From Kribbella italica (GTDB lineage Bacteria > Actinomycetota > Actinomycetes > Propionibacteriales > Kribbellaceae), in contig NZ_JACHMY010000001.1 in NCBI RefSeq assembly GCF_014205135.1, positions 4,960,001 to 5,024,000 of the forward strand: DNA of 64,000 nt, read 5' to 3'. Made by a program: the position numbers and the translations under genes. Position 1 is the first letter of the stretch, and every line of letters begins with the position of its first letter. Below the pieces are notes generated by a model that saw only the letters and a list, made by a program, of their open reading frames with translations, was not told the DNA's origin and made no database searches. This document shows positions 50,927 through 58,800 of the stretch, one piece after another.

Positions 50927-52567
50927 GTGACCGACGGACCGTTGATCGTGCAGTCCGACAAGACCCTGCTGCTGGAGACCGCGCACCCGGACTCGAACGA
51001 CTGCCGCAAGGCGATCGCCCCCTTCGCGGAGCTGGAGCGGGCGCCGGAGCACGTGCACACCTACCGACTGACTCCGCTCGGCCTGTGGAACGCACGGGCC
51101 GCCGGGCACGACGCGGAGCAGGTGATCGACGTCCTGCTGCGCTACAGCCGCTACCCGGTCCCGCACTCGCTGCTGGTCGACATCGCCGAGACACTCGACC
51201 GGTACGGCCGGCTGCGGCTGGAGAAGCACCCGGATCACGGTCTGGTCCTGGTCACGACGGACCGGCCGGTGCTGGAGGAGGTGCTGCGCTCCGCCAAGAT
51301 CAAGCCGCTGCTGGGCGACCGGATCGACGACGACATGGTGCTGGTGCACCCGTCCGAGCGTGGCCACCTGAAGCAGACCCTGCTGAAGCTGGGCTGGCCC
51401 GCCGAGGACCTGGCCGGGTACGTCGACGGCGAGAAGCACAAGATCGACCTGGTCAACGACGGCTGGGAGATGCGGCCGTACCAGCAGCAGGCAGTCGACT
51501 CGTTCTGGCACGGCGGCTCGGGCGTCGTCGTACTGCCCTGTGGGGCCGGTAAGACGATCGTCGGCGCGGCCGCGATGGCACAGGCCTCGGCGACCACGCT
51601 GATCCTGGTCACCAACACGGTGTCGGCGCGGCAGTGGAAGGACGAGCTGCTCAAGCGGACCAGCCTCACCGAGGACGAGATCGGCGAGTACTCCGGCGCC
51701 CGCAAGGAGATCCGGCCGGTCACCATCGCGACGTACCAGGTGATGACGACCCGCCGGAAGGGCGTCTACTCGCACCTGGAGGTGTTCGACGCCCGCGACT
51801 GGGGCCTGATCGTGTACGACGAGGTGCACCTGCTACCGGCGCCGATCTTCCGGATGACGGCGGACCTGCAAACGCGGCGGCGGATCGGCCTGACCGCGAC
51901 GCTGGTCCGCGAGGACGGCCGCGAGGGCGACGTGTTCTCGCTGATCGGCCCGAAGCGGTACGACGCGCCGTGGAAGGACATCGAGGCGCAGGGCTGGATC
52001 GCACCGGCCGACTGTGTCGAGGTGCGCGTCGACCTGGAGCAGACCGAGCGGTTCGTCTACGCGACGGCCGAGCCCGAGGACCGGTACCGGCTGGCCGCGT
52101 CGACCCCGGCCAAGTCGCGGCTGGTCCGGCGGATCGCCGACCACCACAAGGGCGAGCCGATGCTGGTGATCGGCCAGTACATCGACCAGCTGGACGAGCT
52201 CGGCGAGCGGCTGGAGTGCCCGGTGATCAAGGGCGAGACGACGGTCAAGGAGCGCCAGCGGTTGTTCCAGGCGTTCCGGACCGGCGAGATCGACCGCCTG
52301 GTGGTCAGCAAGGTCGCCAACTTCTCCATCGACCTGCCGGAGGCCTCGGTCGCCGTACAGGTATCTGGGACGTTCGGCTCGCGGCAGGAGGAGGCCCAGC
52401 GCCTCGGTCGCGTCCTGCGGCCGAAGGGTGACGGGCGGACGGCGCGCTTCTACTCGATCGTCGCCCGGGACACCGTCGACGCCGAGTTCGCCGCCCACCG
52501 CCAGCGTTTTCTGGCCGAGCAGGGCTACGCGTACACGATCGTGGACGCGGAAAACCTCTTCGCCTAG
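50927..52567 (+). CDS. XPB/ERCC3-type DNA helicase
   Basis: A 546-residue superfamily 2 helicase. Residues about 60-140 form the N-terminal damage-recognition-like domain. Helicase core: Walker A VVLPCGAGKTIVG near residue 205, DEVH box IVYDEVHLL near residue 300, the XPB-specific RED motif VREDGREGD near residue 325, and motif VI QRLGRVLRPKGDG near residue 490. Length matches mycobacterial XPB (about 542). It unwinds 3'-5' and likely acts in nucleotide-excision repair. GTG at 50927 follows GGGAG. Its stop is shared with the convergent MobA-like gene through CTAG. Confidence 0.95.
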   Translation: MTDGPLIVQSDKTLLLETAHPDSNDCRKAIAPFAELERAPEHVHTYRLTPLGLWNARAAGHDAEQVIDVLLRYSRYPVPHSLLVDIAETLDRYGRLRLEKHPDHGLVLVTTDRPVLEEVLRSAKIKPLLGDRIDDDMVLVHPSERGHLKQTLLKLGWPAEDLAGYVDGEKHKIDLVNDGWEMRPYQQQAVDSFWHGGSGVVVLPCGAGKTIVGAAAMAQASATTLILVTNTVSARQWKDELLKRTSLTEDEIGEYSGARKEIRPVTIATYQVMTTRRKGVYSHLEVFDARDWGLIVYDEVHLLPAPIFRMTADLQTRRRIGLTATLVREDGREGDVFSLIGPKRYDAPWKDIEAQGWIAPADCVEVRVDLEQTERFVYATAEPEDRYRLAASTPAKSRLVRRIADHHKGEPMLVIGQYIDQLDELGERLECPVIKGETTVKERQRLFQAFRTGEIDRLVVSKVANFSIDLPEASVAVQVSGTFGSRQEEAQRLGRVLRPKGDGRTARFYSIVARDTVDAEFAAHRQRFLAEQGYAYTIVDAENLFA

Positions 52568-53127
52568 AGCAAGTCGTCGCAGGGGATCAGCGGGCAAGGG
52601 ACCCGTTTGAGGTAGGGGCCCATAGAGCGGTCGCCGGTGGCGGCGGCCGCTGCCGCTGTCCAGTGGTCCCGGCCGATCACGACCGGGTAGCCGGCGAACC
52701 CGTTGAAGCCTGCCCGAGCCAGGGCCGCTATGCCGGGGGCGCCTGCCGCGTCGGCGCCGGTCGCGGCGGCCTCGGCCACTCGCCGGAGTACGGCCGGGCC
52801 CACCTCCGGGCGGTCGACCATGTGGAAGAGGGCTGTCGGAGAGTCGGTCTGCTCGGCCCAGGCGAAGCCGGCCTTGACCGAGTGGGACAGGCCGTCGGAC
52901 CAGTCCGGCGACGGTACGAGGGTGACGTCCTCCCCGGAGAGCAGGGCGACCACGTCCGGCGCGGCAGCGCCGACCACCACTCCGATCGGCCCGCAGCCGG
53001 CAGCTCGCAGGGTGGCCACAGTGGTGACGACCCACGGCGTACCGTCCGCCGCGCGCATCAGGCCGCCCGGCATCCCGAGCCTGGTCCCGGCGCCGGCCGC
53101 CAGCAGAACGCCCGCCAGATCTCCCAT
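52564..53127 (-). CDS. MobA/MocA-like nucleotidyltransferase
   Basis: A 187-residue protein with the Rossmann-like NTP-transferase fold: VLLAAGAGTRLGMPGGLM at the N-terminus, HMVDRPEVGPAVLRRV around residue 105 (the metal-binding Asp), and GFNGFAGYPVVIGRDHW. In MobA/MocA/IspD relatives the first motif normally ends in Pro-Lys, where the lysine contacts the nucleotide phosphates. Here the lysine is replaced by Gly. That may reduce or change activity. Molybdenum-cofactor or sugar nucleotide transfer is the family role; substrate unknown. Confidence 0.8.
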   Translation of the reverse strand: MGDLAGVLLAAGAGTRLGMPGGLMRAADGTPWVVTTVATLRAAGCGPIGVVVGAAAPDVVALLSGEDVTLVPSPDWSDGLSHSVKAGFAWAEQTDSPTALFHMVDRPEVGPAVLRRVAEAAATGADAAGAPGIAALARAGFNGFAGYPVVIGRDHWTAAAAAATGDRSMGPYLKRVPCPLIPCDDLL

Positions 53128-53238
53128 CCGGACAGTGTGGACTGTGATCTACGAGTCATCCAGGAATTGGCTCGCCACCGGCGTGGGTTGCACCCCAGGA
53201 GAGGGGGTGACGGGCCGGTGGCGGAGCGTGCCTCGGGG

Positions 53239-53253
53239 GTTGCCCAGGGCAAC
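53239..53253. repeat. 15-bp palindrome before the PAP2 gene
   Basis: GTTGCCC (53239-53245) and GGGCAAC (53247-53253) flank a single A. It lies 55 bp before the start of the PAP2 gene, in a 180-bp gap with no gene I can support. It could be an operator. A nearby CACCCC/GGGGTG pair (53191-53209) is weaker. Confidence 0.35.
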
Positions 53254-53307
53254 ATCAGGGTCGAGCCTGGGCCATTCCGGAGGCCTCGGCCGGTACCGTC
53301 GAAAAGT

Positions 53308-54081
53308 ATGGGGACACAGGCACTGGAGCCCGTCGGGCTGGGGGAACGCCATCGATCAGCAGGCCCGGTGGTCTGGCGAGTGGTCCGGGAAGCAGTCCTG
53401 CTGGCCACGCTCTTCCTGGTCTACAGCGCCGGCCGGCAGATCGCCGCCAAGCACACCGGCTCGGCCTTCGTCCACGCGGACCAGGTGCTGTCGCTCCAGC
53501 GCTGGCTGCACCTGCCGAGCGAGGTAGCGGTCCAGCAGCACGCACTGCAGGTCCCGCACCTGATCGAGGGCGCCAACCTGTACTACGCCTCGGTCCATGC
53601 GCCGCTCACCGCCATTGTCCTGCTCTGGTTGAGCATCTGGCGCCCCACGGCGTACTCCAGGGTGCGCTGGACGATCGTCTCGGTCACGGCACTCGCCCTG
53701 ATCGGCCACATCGTGTATCCGCTGGCACCGCCGCGGATGATGCCCGGCTTCATCGACACCGGGTTGCTGTTCGGTCAGTCGGTCTACGGACCGGACCACT
53801 CCGACGGCGTGGCGAACCAGTTCGCCGCGATGCCGAGCCTGCACGTCGGCTGGGCCGCGCTGATCGCGCTGTCGATGATCCTGATCACCCGGACGAAGTG
53901 GCGCTGGCTGTGGCTGCTGCACCCGGTGATCACGTTCGGCGTGGTGGTAGTGACAGCGAACCACTACTGGATGGACGGCATCGTCGTCCTGGTGCTGCTG
54001 GCGGTCAGTCTGCCGCTGCTGCTGCGGCCCGGCCTGCGGGCCGCGGATAATTCGGTACCGCGGCCGGTGGCCGTCAAGTAA
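53308..54081 (+). CDS. PAP2-family membrane phosphatase
   Basis: A 257-residue membrane protein with about six helices and the C-terminal PAP2 active-site motifs: FAAMPSLHVGWAAL (the PSxH block) at about residue 177 and ANHYWMDGIVVL (the second histidine block with Asp) at about residue 218. PPRMMPGFIDTG is the loop typical of the inositolphosphotransferase/aureobasidin-resistance-like PAP2_3 subgroup. Likely a lipid phosphatase or phosphotransferase acting at the outer membrane face. ATG at 53308. Confidence 0.88.
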   Translation: MGTQALEPVGLGERHRSAGPVVWRVVREAVLLATLFLVYSAGRQIAAKHTGSAFVHADQVLSLQRWLHLPSEVAVQQHALQVPHLIEGANLYYASVHAPLTAIVLLWLSIWRPTAYSRVRWTIVSVTALALIGHIVYPLAPPRMMPGFIDTGLLFGQSVYGPDHSDGVANQFAAMPSLHVGWAALIALSMILITRTKWRWLWLLHPVITFGVVVVTANHYWMDGIVVLVLLAVSLPLLLRPGLRAADNSVPRPVAVK

Positions 54082-54128
54082 CGTAGCGGGGCTCCCTGAC
54101 CCGTCGACCGCTTAGCGGAGGTTCTGTC

Positions 54129-56138
54129 ATGCCCCCCGACGATCCCACCCTCGACGACGAACGGTCCTACCTCGCCACCTCACGCGCCGCCCTCGCGGTG
54201 ATGCGCGCGAAGACCGGGTCGCTGGAGATCGCCAGCGCGGACCCGGTGAACACCGAGTTCCTCAAGCAGGCGATCTGGCGGCGGATGAAGGAACTCGAGG
54301 ACGACCCGGACGTGCCGCTGTTCTTCGGCCGCCTGGACTACCTCGAGCCCACGCCGGAGACCTTCCACATCGGCCGCCGGCACGTGAACGACGAGGCCGG
54401 CGAGCCGCTGGTGGTCGACTGGCGGGCCGAGATCTCGGTGCCGTTCTACCGAGCCAGCAAGACCGAGCCGATGGGCGTCGGCACCCGCCGGCGGTTCGGG
54501 TTCACGCACGGCGAGATGACGGCGTTCGAGGACGAGGACCTCACATCGACGACCGCCGCCGAGGAGCACAGCAACATCCTGGACGCGGAGATCGAGCGCC
54601 CGCGATCCGGCCCGATGCGCGACATCGTGGCGACCATCCAGCCCGAGCAGGACGTGATCGTCCGGGCCGGCGTCGAGCAGACCATCTGCGTCCAGGGCGC
54701 GCCGGGCACCGGGAAGACCGCCGTCGGGCTGCACCGCGCGGCGTACCTGCTCTATGCGTACCGCGACCAGTTGAGCCGCGCGGGCGTCCTGGTGGTCGGG
54801 CCGAACGCGAGCTTCCTGCGCTACATCGGCGACGTGCTCCCGGCGCTCGGCGAGATCGAGGCGAAGCAGACGACCGTCGAGGAGATGGTCGCCCGGGTGA
54901 AGATCGCCGGGCCGGGTCCGGCGCCGGTCGACGTGCTCAAGGGCGACGCCCGGATGGCCGAGGTGCTGCACCGGGCGGTCTGGTCGGGCATCCAACTGCC
55001 GAAGGAGTCGCTGGTGGTGCCGCGCGGCTCGCATCGGTGGCGCGTTCCGGCGTACGAGGCTGAGGAGCTGGTCTCCGAGCTACGCACCCGCGGCATCCGG
55101 TACGGCGCCGGCCGGGGGATGCTGCCGCAGCGGCTCGCGCACGCCGTACTGCTGCGCATGGAGGCGGCTGGGGACTCACCTGACGACCGGGTGCAGGACG
55201 CTGTCGCGCGGAGCCGTCCGGTGAAGCAGTACGCCGAGGCGCTGTGGCCTGCGGTCGATCCGGTGAAGCTGCTGTTCCGGCTGTTCACCGATGCGGACCT
55301 GCTGGCCGAGCATGCCGACGGAGTCCTCACCGAGGACGAGCAGCGACTCCTGCTGTGGGACAAGGCGCCGCGCTCGGCTGGAGCTGCCAGGTGGTCGGTC
55401 GCCGATGCCACGCTGATCGACGAGATCGCCGACCTGGTCGACCGGACGCCGAGCCTGGGTCACGTCGTACTGGACGAGGCGCAGGACCTGTCGGCCATGC
55501 AGCTGCGGGCTGTCGGGCGTCGCTGCTCGACCGGCTCGATGACTGTGCTCGGCGACATCGCGCAGGGCACCACACCGTGGGCCACACCGTCGTGGGACGA
55601 GGCACTGACCCACCTGGGCAAGTCTGGCGCTCACACTGAGGAGCTGACGGCGGGCTTCCGGGTCCCCGGTCAGGTGATCGAGTACGCCGCGCGGCTGCTG
55701 CCGCAAATCGCGCCGCACCTGACCCCACCGACCGCCGTACGGCGTGCGCGTGGTGAACTGACCATCACCCGAGTCGCCGACAGCCTCGCTGCTGCTGTCT
55801 CCACTGTCGCCGAGGTATCGGAGCGCCCTGGCTCGATCGGTTTGATCGTCCCCGACGCGCTCGTCGCCGACACCCGGAAAGCCCTGCAGGACAAGGGCAT
55901 CACGTTCGCCGTCCTGGGCGACGAGGACGATGTCGAGACCCACCTGGACGTCGTACCAGCCGGCCTGGCCAAGGGCCTCGAGTTCGACCACGTAGTACTG
56001 GTAGAACCGGCCGCCATCGTTTCCGGCGAGGCCGACGAGCGCACAGGCCTCCGCCGCTTGTACGTCTGCCTCACCCGTGCAGTCACATCGCTGGCAGTCC
56101 TCCACGCCGAGGACCTCCCAGCGGTGCTGACTACTTGA
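54129..56138 (+). CDS. HelD/HelR-type RNA polymerase-associated ATPase
   Basis: A 669-residue UvrD-like ATPase. The N-terminal helical arm (ERSYLATSRAALAVMRAKTG) and FHIGRRHVNDEAGEPLVVDWRAEISVPFYRAS block precede Walker A CVQGAPGTGKTAVGLHRAAYLLY (about residue 195). A Walker B HVVLDEAQDLSAMQLRAVGRR (about residue 450), GDIAQGTTPWA and C-terminal LAKGLEFDHVVLVEP plus RRLYVCLTRAV complete the helicase fold. This is the pattern of HelD/HelR, which removes stalled or rifamycin-blocked RNA polymerase from DNA. No rifamycin-associated element is visible upstream. ATG at 54129 with GGAGG-like GCGGAGG upstream. Confidence 0.88.
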   Translation: MPPDDPTLDDERSYLATSRAALAVMRAKTGSLEIASADPVNTEFLKQAIWRRMKELEDDPDVPLFFGRLDYLEPTPETFHIGRRHVNDEAGEPLVVDWRAEISVPFYRASKTEPMGVGTRRRFGFTHGEMTAFEDEDLTSTTAAEEHSNILDAEIERPRSGPMRDIVATIQPEQDVIVRAGVEQTICVQGAPGTGKTAVGLHRAAYLLYAYRDQLSRAGVLVVGPNASFLRYIGDVLPALGEIEAKQTTVEEMVARVKIAGPGPAPVDVLKGDARMAEVLHRAVWSGIQLPKESLVVPRGSHRWRVPAYEAEELVSELRTRGIRYGAGRGMLPQRLAHAVLLRMEAAGDSPDDRVQDAVARSRPVKQYAEALWPAVDPVKLLFRLFTDADLLAEHADGVLTEDEQRLLLWDKAPRSAGAARWSVADATLIDEIADLVDRTPSLGHVVLDEAQDLSAMQLRAVGRRCSTGSMTVLGDIAQGTTPWATPSWDEALTHLGKSGAHTEELTAGFRVPGQVIEYAARLLPQIAPHLTPPTAVRRARGELTITRVADSLAAAVSTVAEVSERPGSIGLIVPDALVADTRKALQDKGITFAVLGDEDDVETHLDVVPAGLAKGLEFDHVVLVEPAAIVSGEADERTGLRRLYVCLTRAVTSLAVLHAEDLPAVLTT

Positions 56139-56159
56139 GAAGCCGCAGGGGGCAGACGC

Positions 56160-56197
56160 ACGCGCGAAGCGCGTAGCGTTCGGGGGCGCACCGCCCC
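56160..56197. terminator. Tandem hairpins between convergent genes
   Basis: ACGCGC-GAA-GCGCGT (56160-56174) and GGGGCG-CAC-CGCCCC (56183-56197) are two short perfect hairpins in the 68-bp gap between the convergent HelD-type and TPM-like genes. They are plausible terminators for both strands, with no T-tract. Confidence 0.5.
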
Positions 56198-56206
56198 TCC
56201 CCTTCC

Positions 56207-57784
56207 TCAGAAACCTCTGGAACCGCCTGAGCGTCTCGACGAGCGGCGGCTGGAGCCGCCTCCGCTGGAGCGGGTGCGGGAGGAGAAGGAGCGGCGGCGG
56301 GAGCTGCCTGAGCTCCAGCCTCCTCCGTCGGAGTCGTCGGAGTTGGAGCTGGAGGACCAGCTGCCGATCGACGTGCCGAGGTCCGAGGCGGCTCGGCCGA
56401 AGCGGGCGCCGGCTCGGCGGGAGGCCCAGCGGGCACGCATCTCGTTGCCGGCTCGGCGGGCGTCCTCGTCGGGGAACCACCAGCGACTCCCGTCGCCCCG
56501 CGACCAGTAGCCGTCGATGTACGACGCCAGTTCCTCACCCAGCGTCCAGTACGGCCGGGCCCGGTCCCGCACGGTCACCATGCGGATGTCCGGCTGCTCG
56601 TCAGCGGCCAGCCGGGCCGCGCACGCGTCGCAGACGTCGACGGCTCGCTCTCGGCCGCCCTCGGGAGTCCAGTTCGCCGAGCCGGTGCTCGGCCCGTGGC
56701 GCGGGTCGAAGAAGCAGGGAGCCGTCGGCTCCGGCATCGGCTTGCCAGCCCGTACGGCGTCCAGGCAGAGCAACCCGTAGCGAGCCGACCCGAGCAGCGT
56801 CGCCACGGCCTCGGTGTCACTGTCCCCCGAAGCCTCGTCAAGCCGGTGCCGCGCCTTCTCCACTGTGTCGAGCACATCCTTCGACAGCTTCGACTGCTGC
56901 GGGTCCGACGTCGTCGGCAGCCCGGACACGTGCTGCGAGAGCGCGATGATCTCCTCGTTCAGCAGCGGCTTGGTGATCTCCAGGTGCTGCTGCTCCTCCT
57001 TGCGACGAGCACGGCGAGCGCCCAGCGTGGTCACGCCCCACCAGAGCCCGCCCAGCCCGGCAGCTCCACCCGCCCACGGTGCCGCGTCGATGTAGAACGG
57101 CTTGTTGATCTCCTGCCCCCGCTGGATGAACCGCTCGAGCATCTCCTCGTAGTCCGGCGCACAGCAGTCCACCGCCTGGTCGACCGCGCTCCCCACGTGG
57201 TACGTCGGCCCCTTGTCGGCCCGCTGCACCGCGTGGAACCCGCGGCCGGCCGACTCCGACCGCGCATCGACCAGTACGGCGTACACGCCCTCCACGCCGA
57301 CCCGGTCGTACAGCTGGTCGGCGATCTCCTCGCCCTCCCATGCCAGCCGCGTGGACGACGAGAAGCTGCTCGGCGCGACGTTGATCGCCGACGCCGGGAT
57401 GACGGCGATCCGCATCGGCGCCGCCGACGCCTTCGCCGCCGCGTCCAGCTCGGCCGTCTCCCGCGCGGTCAGCTTCTTCACGCTCGAGTCGACCCACAGC
57501 CCGGGCGAACCGAGGGCCGCGGCGACTTTGTCCAGGTAGAGGCCGGCCTTCCCCATCGCCCTCCGCTTGTCCCCCGCCGTGTCGGGCGGGGTGTAGCGGT
57601 AGGTCGGCCGGGTCCTGGTCGCGCTGGGCTTACCAGGGGTCGGCTTGGTCGCACTGGGCTTGCCAGGCGTCGGCGTCGGGGTGGCGGCGTGGCCGGCAGT
57701 CACCGGAAGAGCAGTCAGGACCAGCGCCGCCAGGAGCAGCGGCAGGCGGACGCCGTACCGGACGTACTTGCGGGGCGGGTTCAT
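56207..57784 (-). CDS. Secreted/membrane TPM-like protein with Ser/Arg/Gly tail
   Basis: A 525-residue protein. Signal peptide (LPLLLAALVLTALPVTAGHAA), a Pro/Thr linker with repeated TPGKPSAT, then a TPM-like domain (about residues 95-220; KKLTARETAELDAAAKASAAPMRIAVIPAS, VEGVYAVLVDARSESAG). A membrane segment follows (GGAAGLGGLWWGVTTLG), then a cytosolic helical region and a Cys cluster (APCFFDPRHGPS...DVCDACAARL) that may bind zinc. The last 60 residues are Ser/Arg/Gly-rich and disordered. It shares the CFF...CxAC block and the overall layout with the preceding gene, so they are paralogues. Function is unknown. Confidence 0.75.
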   Translation of the reverse strand: MNPPRKYVRYGVRLPLLLAALVLTALPVTAGHAATPTPTPGKPSATKPTPGKPSATRTRPTYRYTPPDTAGDKRRAMGKAGLYLDKVAAALGSPGLWVDSSVKKLTARETAELDAAAKASAAPMRIAVIPASAINVAPSSFSSSTRLAWEGEEIADQLYDRVGVEGVYAVLVDARSESAGRGFHAVQRADKGPTYHVGSAVDQAVDCCAPDYEEMLERFIQRGQEINKPFYIDAAPWAGGAAGLGGLWWGVTTLGARRARRKEEQQHLEITKPLLNEEIIALSQHVSGLPTTSDPQQSKLSKDVLDTVEKARHRLDEASGDSDTEAVATLLGSARYGLLCLDAVRAGKPMPEPTAPCFFDPRHGPSTGSANWTPEGGRERAVDVCDACAARLAADEQPDIRMVTVRDRARPYWTLGEELASYIDGYWSRGDGSRWWFPDEDARRAGNEMRARWASRRAGARFGRAASDLGTSIGSWSSSSNSDDSDGGGWSSGSSRRRSFSSRTRSSGGGSSRRSSRRSGGSRGF

Positions 57785-58785
57785 CGGGTTCCTCCCGAGA
57801 GGCGGGCTTGGCAGGCGGCGCAGACAGGGACCTCGCGGGCCTTGCCGGCTGGCGGGGTGTACATCCAGTCCGTCACGGAGGTCCCGTGCGAGGAGTCGAA
57901 GAAGCAGAGCGCGCGGCGGGCCGGCTTCGGCGTACCGGCGACGAGTGCCTGGGCGCAGGCGAGCCGCCAGCGCCCGTACTCGACCGTCCTCCGCACCTCA
58001 CGCAGCTGGTCGTCAGTCGGCGACGCGTCGACCACTCGCCCGGCGTCGGCGTACGCATCCATCGCCGCCTGCACGTCCGCTCCAGTGTCCACGCCGTCCA
58101 GACGCACGTCGGCGGCATCCAGTTCCTCGCCGAAGCGCGTCACGTCCTCCCGCGCCAGTGCCTGCCGCTCCTCCAGCGTGTCCGCCTCGTCCGGCAGTAC
58201 GTCGTACGACGGCCGGTAGAGCGCGGGGCCTTCGTCCTTGCCCGGCCGGCGCTTCCACCACCAGAACCCCAGACCGCCGACGACTGCCACCACAACGAGC
58301 ACCAGCACCCACACCGGGAAGCCGGACTGGGCGGCCTTCGGCACGTCCATCTGGTCCAGCACCCCGTTCAGCGTGCCCACCGGGTCGGACCGGCTGTGCT
58401 TGCCCAGCTCCTCGGTGAGGATCTCCGCAATCGGTGTGTTCACCCCGACCGCACTCCCCCACACGATCGATCCGCCGAACACGACGATGTAGACACCGTC
58501 CTGGCGCCGCAGGTCCACCACCTGGTCGACGTACACACGTGCAGCCTGCTCACGCGTCCCCGTGGTCGCGAGCGAAGCCGCCGGCACCACAGCGATCCGG
58601 ATGGCCTGGTCCTGACCCTCCACCCGGTCAGCGAGCTGCTTGGCCTCCTCGTCGGGGACCAAGGCTCGCTGCGTCGGGTCGACGTACACCGGACTGCTGT
58701 CCCACCCCTGGACCACAGTGCTGGGACCGGTCAGGGGTGTGGTGAGCAGGAGCAGTCCGGCCAGAAAACGCATGCGCGCCAGCAT
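57781..58785 (-). CDS. TPM-like membrane protein, paralogue of the downstream gene
   Basis: A 334-residue protein: short signal/anchor sequence (FLAGLLLLTTPLTG), a TPM-like extracellular domain (LVPDEEAKQLADRVEGQDQAIRIAVVPAASLATTG, QDGVYIVVFGG), one transmembrane helix (VWVLVLVVVAVVGGLGFWWW) and a cytosolic helical region. It ends in the Cys block RRALCFFDSSHGTS...VPVCAACQARL, matching its neighbour. Its TGA overlaps the neighbour ATG by 4 bp, so they are co-translated, and it starts 15 bp after the GH29 stop. ATG at 58785 has GGGTGGGG upstream. Confidence 0.78.
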   Translation of the reverse strand: MLARMRFLAGLLLLTTPLTGPSTVVQGWDSSPVYVDPTQRALVPDEEAKQLADRVEGQDQAIRIAVVPAASLATTGTREQAARVYVDQVVDLRRQDGVYIVVFGGSIVWGSAVGVNTPIAEILTEELGKHSRSDPVGTLNGVLDQMDVPKAAQSGFPVWVLVLVVVAVVGGLGFWWWKRRPGKDEGPALYRPSYDVLPDEADTLEERQALAREDVTRFGEELDAADVRLDGVDTGADVQAAMDAYADAGRVVDASPTDDQLREVRRTVEYGRWRLACAQALVAGTPKPARRALCFFDSSHGTSVTDWMYTPPAGKAREVPVCAACQARLSGGTR

Positions 58786-58800
58786 GCCCCACCCGAGGTC

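Noticed and set aside
53187..53209. Possible riboswitch hairpin before the PAP2 gene
   Set aside because: Only a short CACCCC/GGGGTG pairing with no recognisable aptamer core.
54082..54128. Rifamycin-associated element before the HelD-type gene
   Set aside because: The 19-bp GGGGCTTGCGGCAAGCCCC element is absent; only GGGGCT matches.
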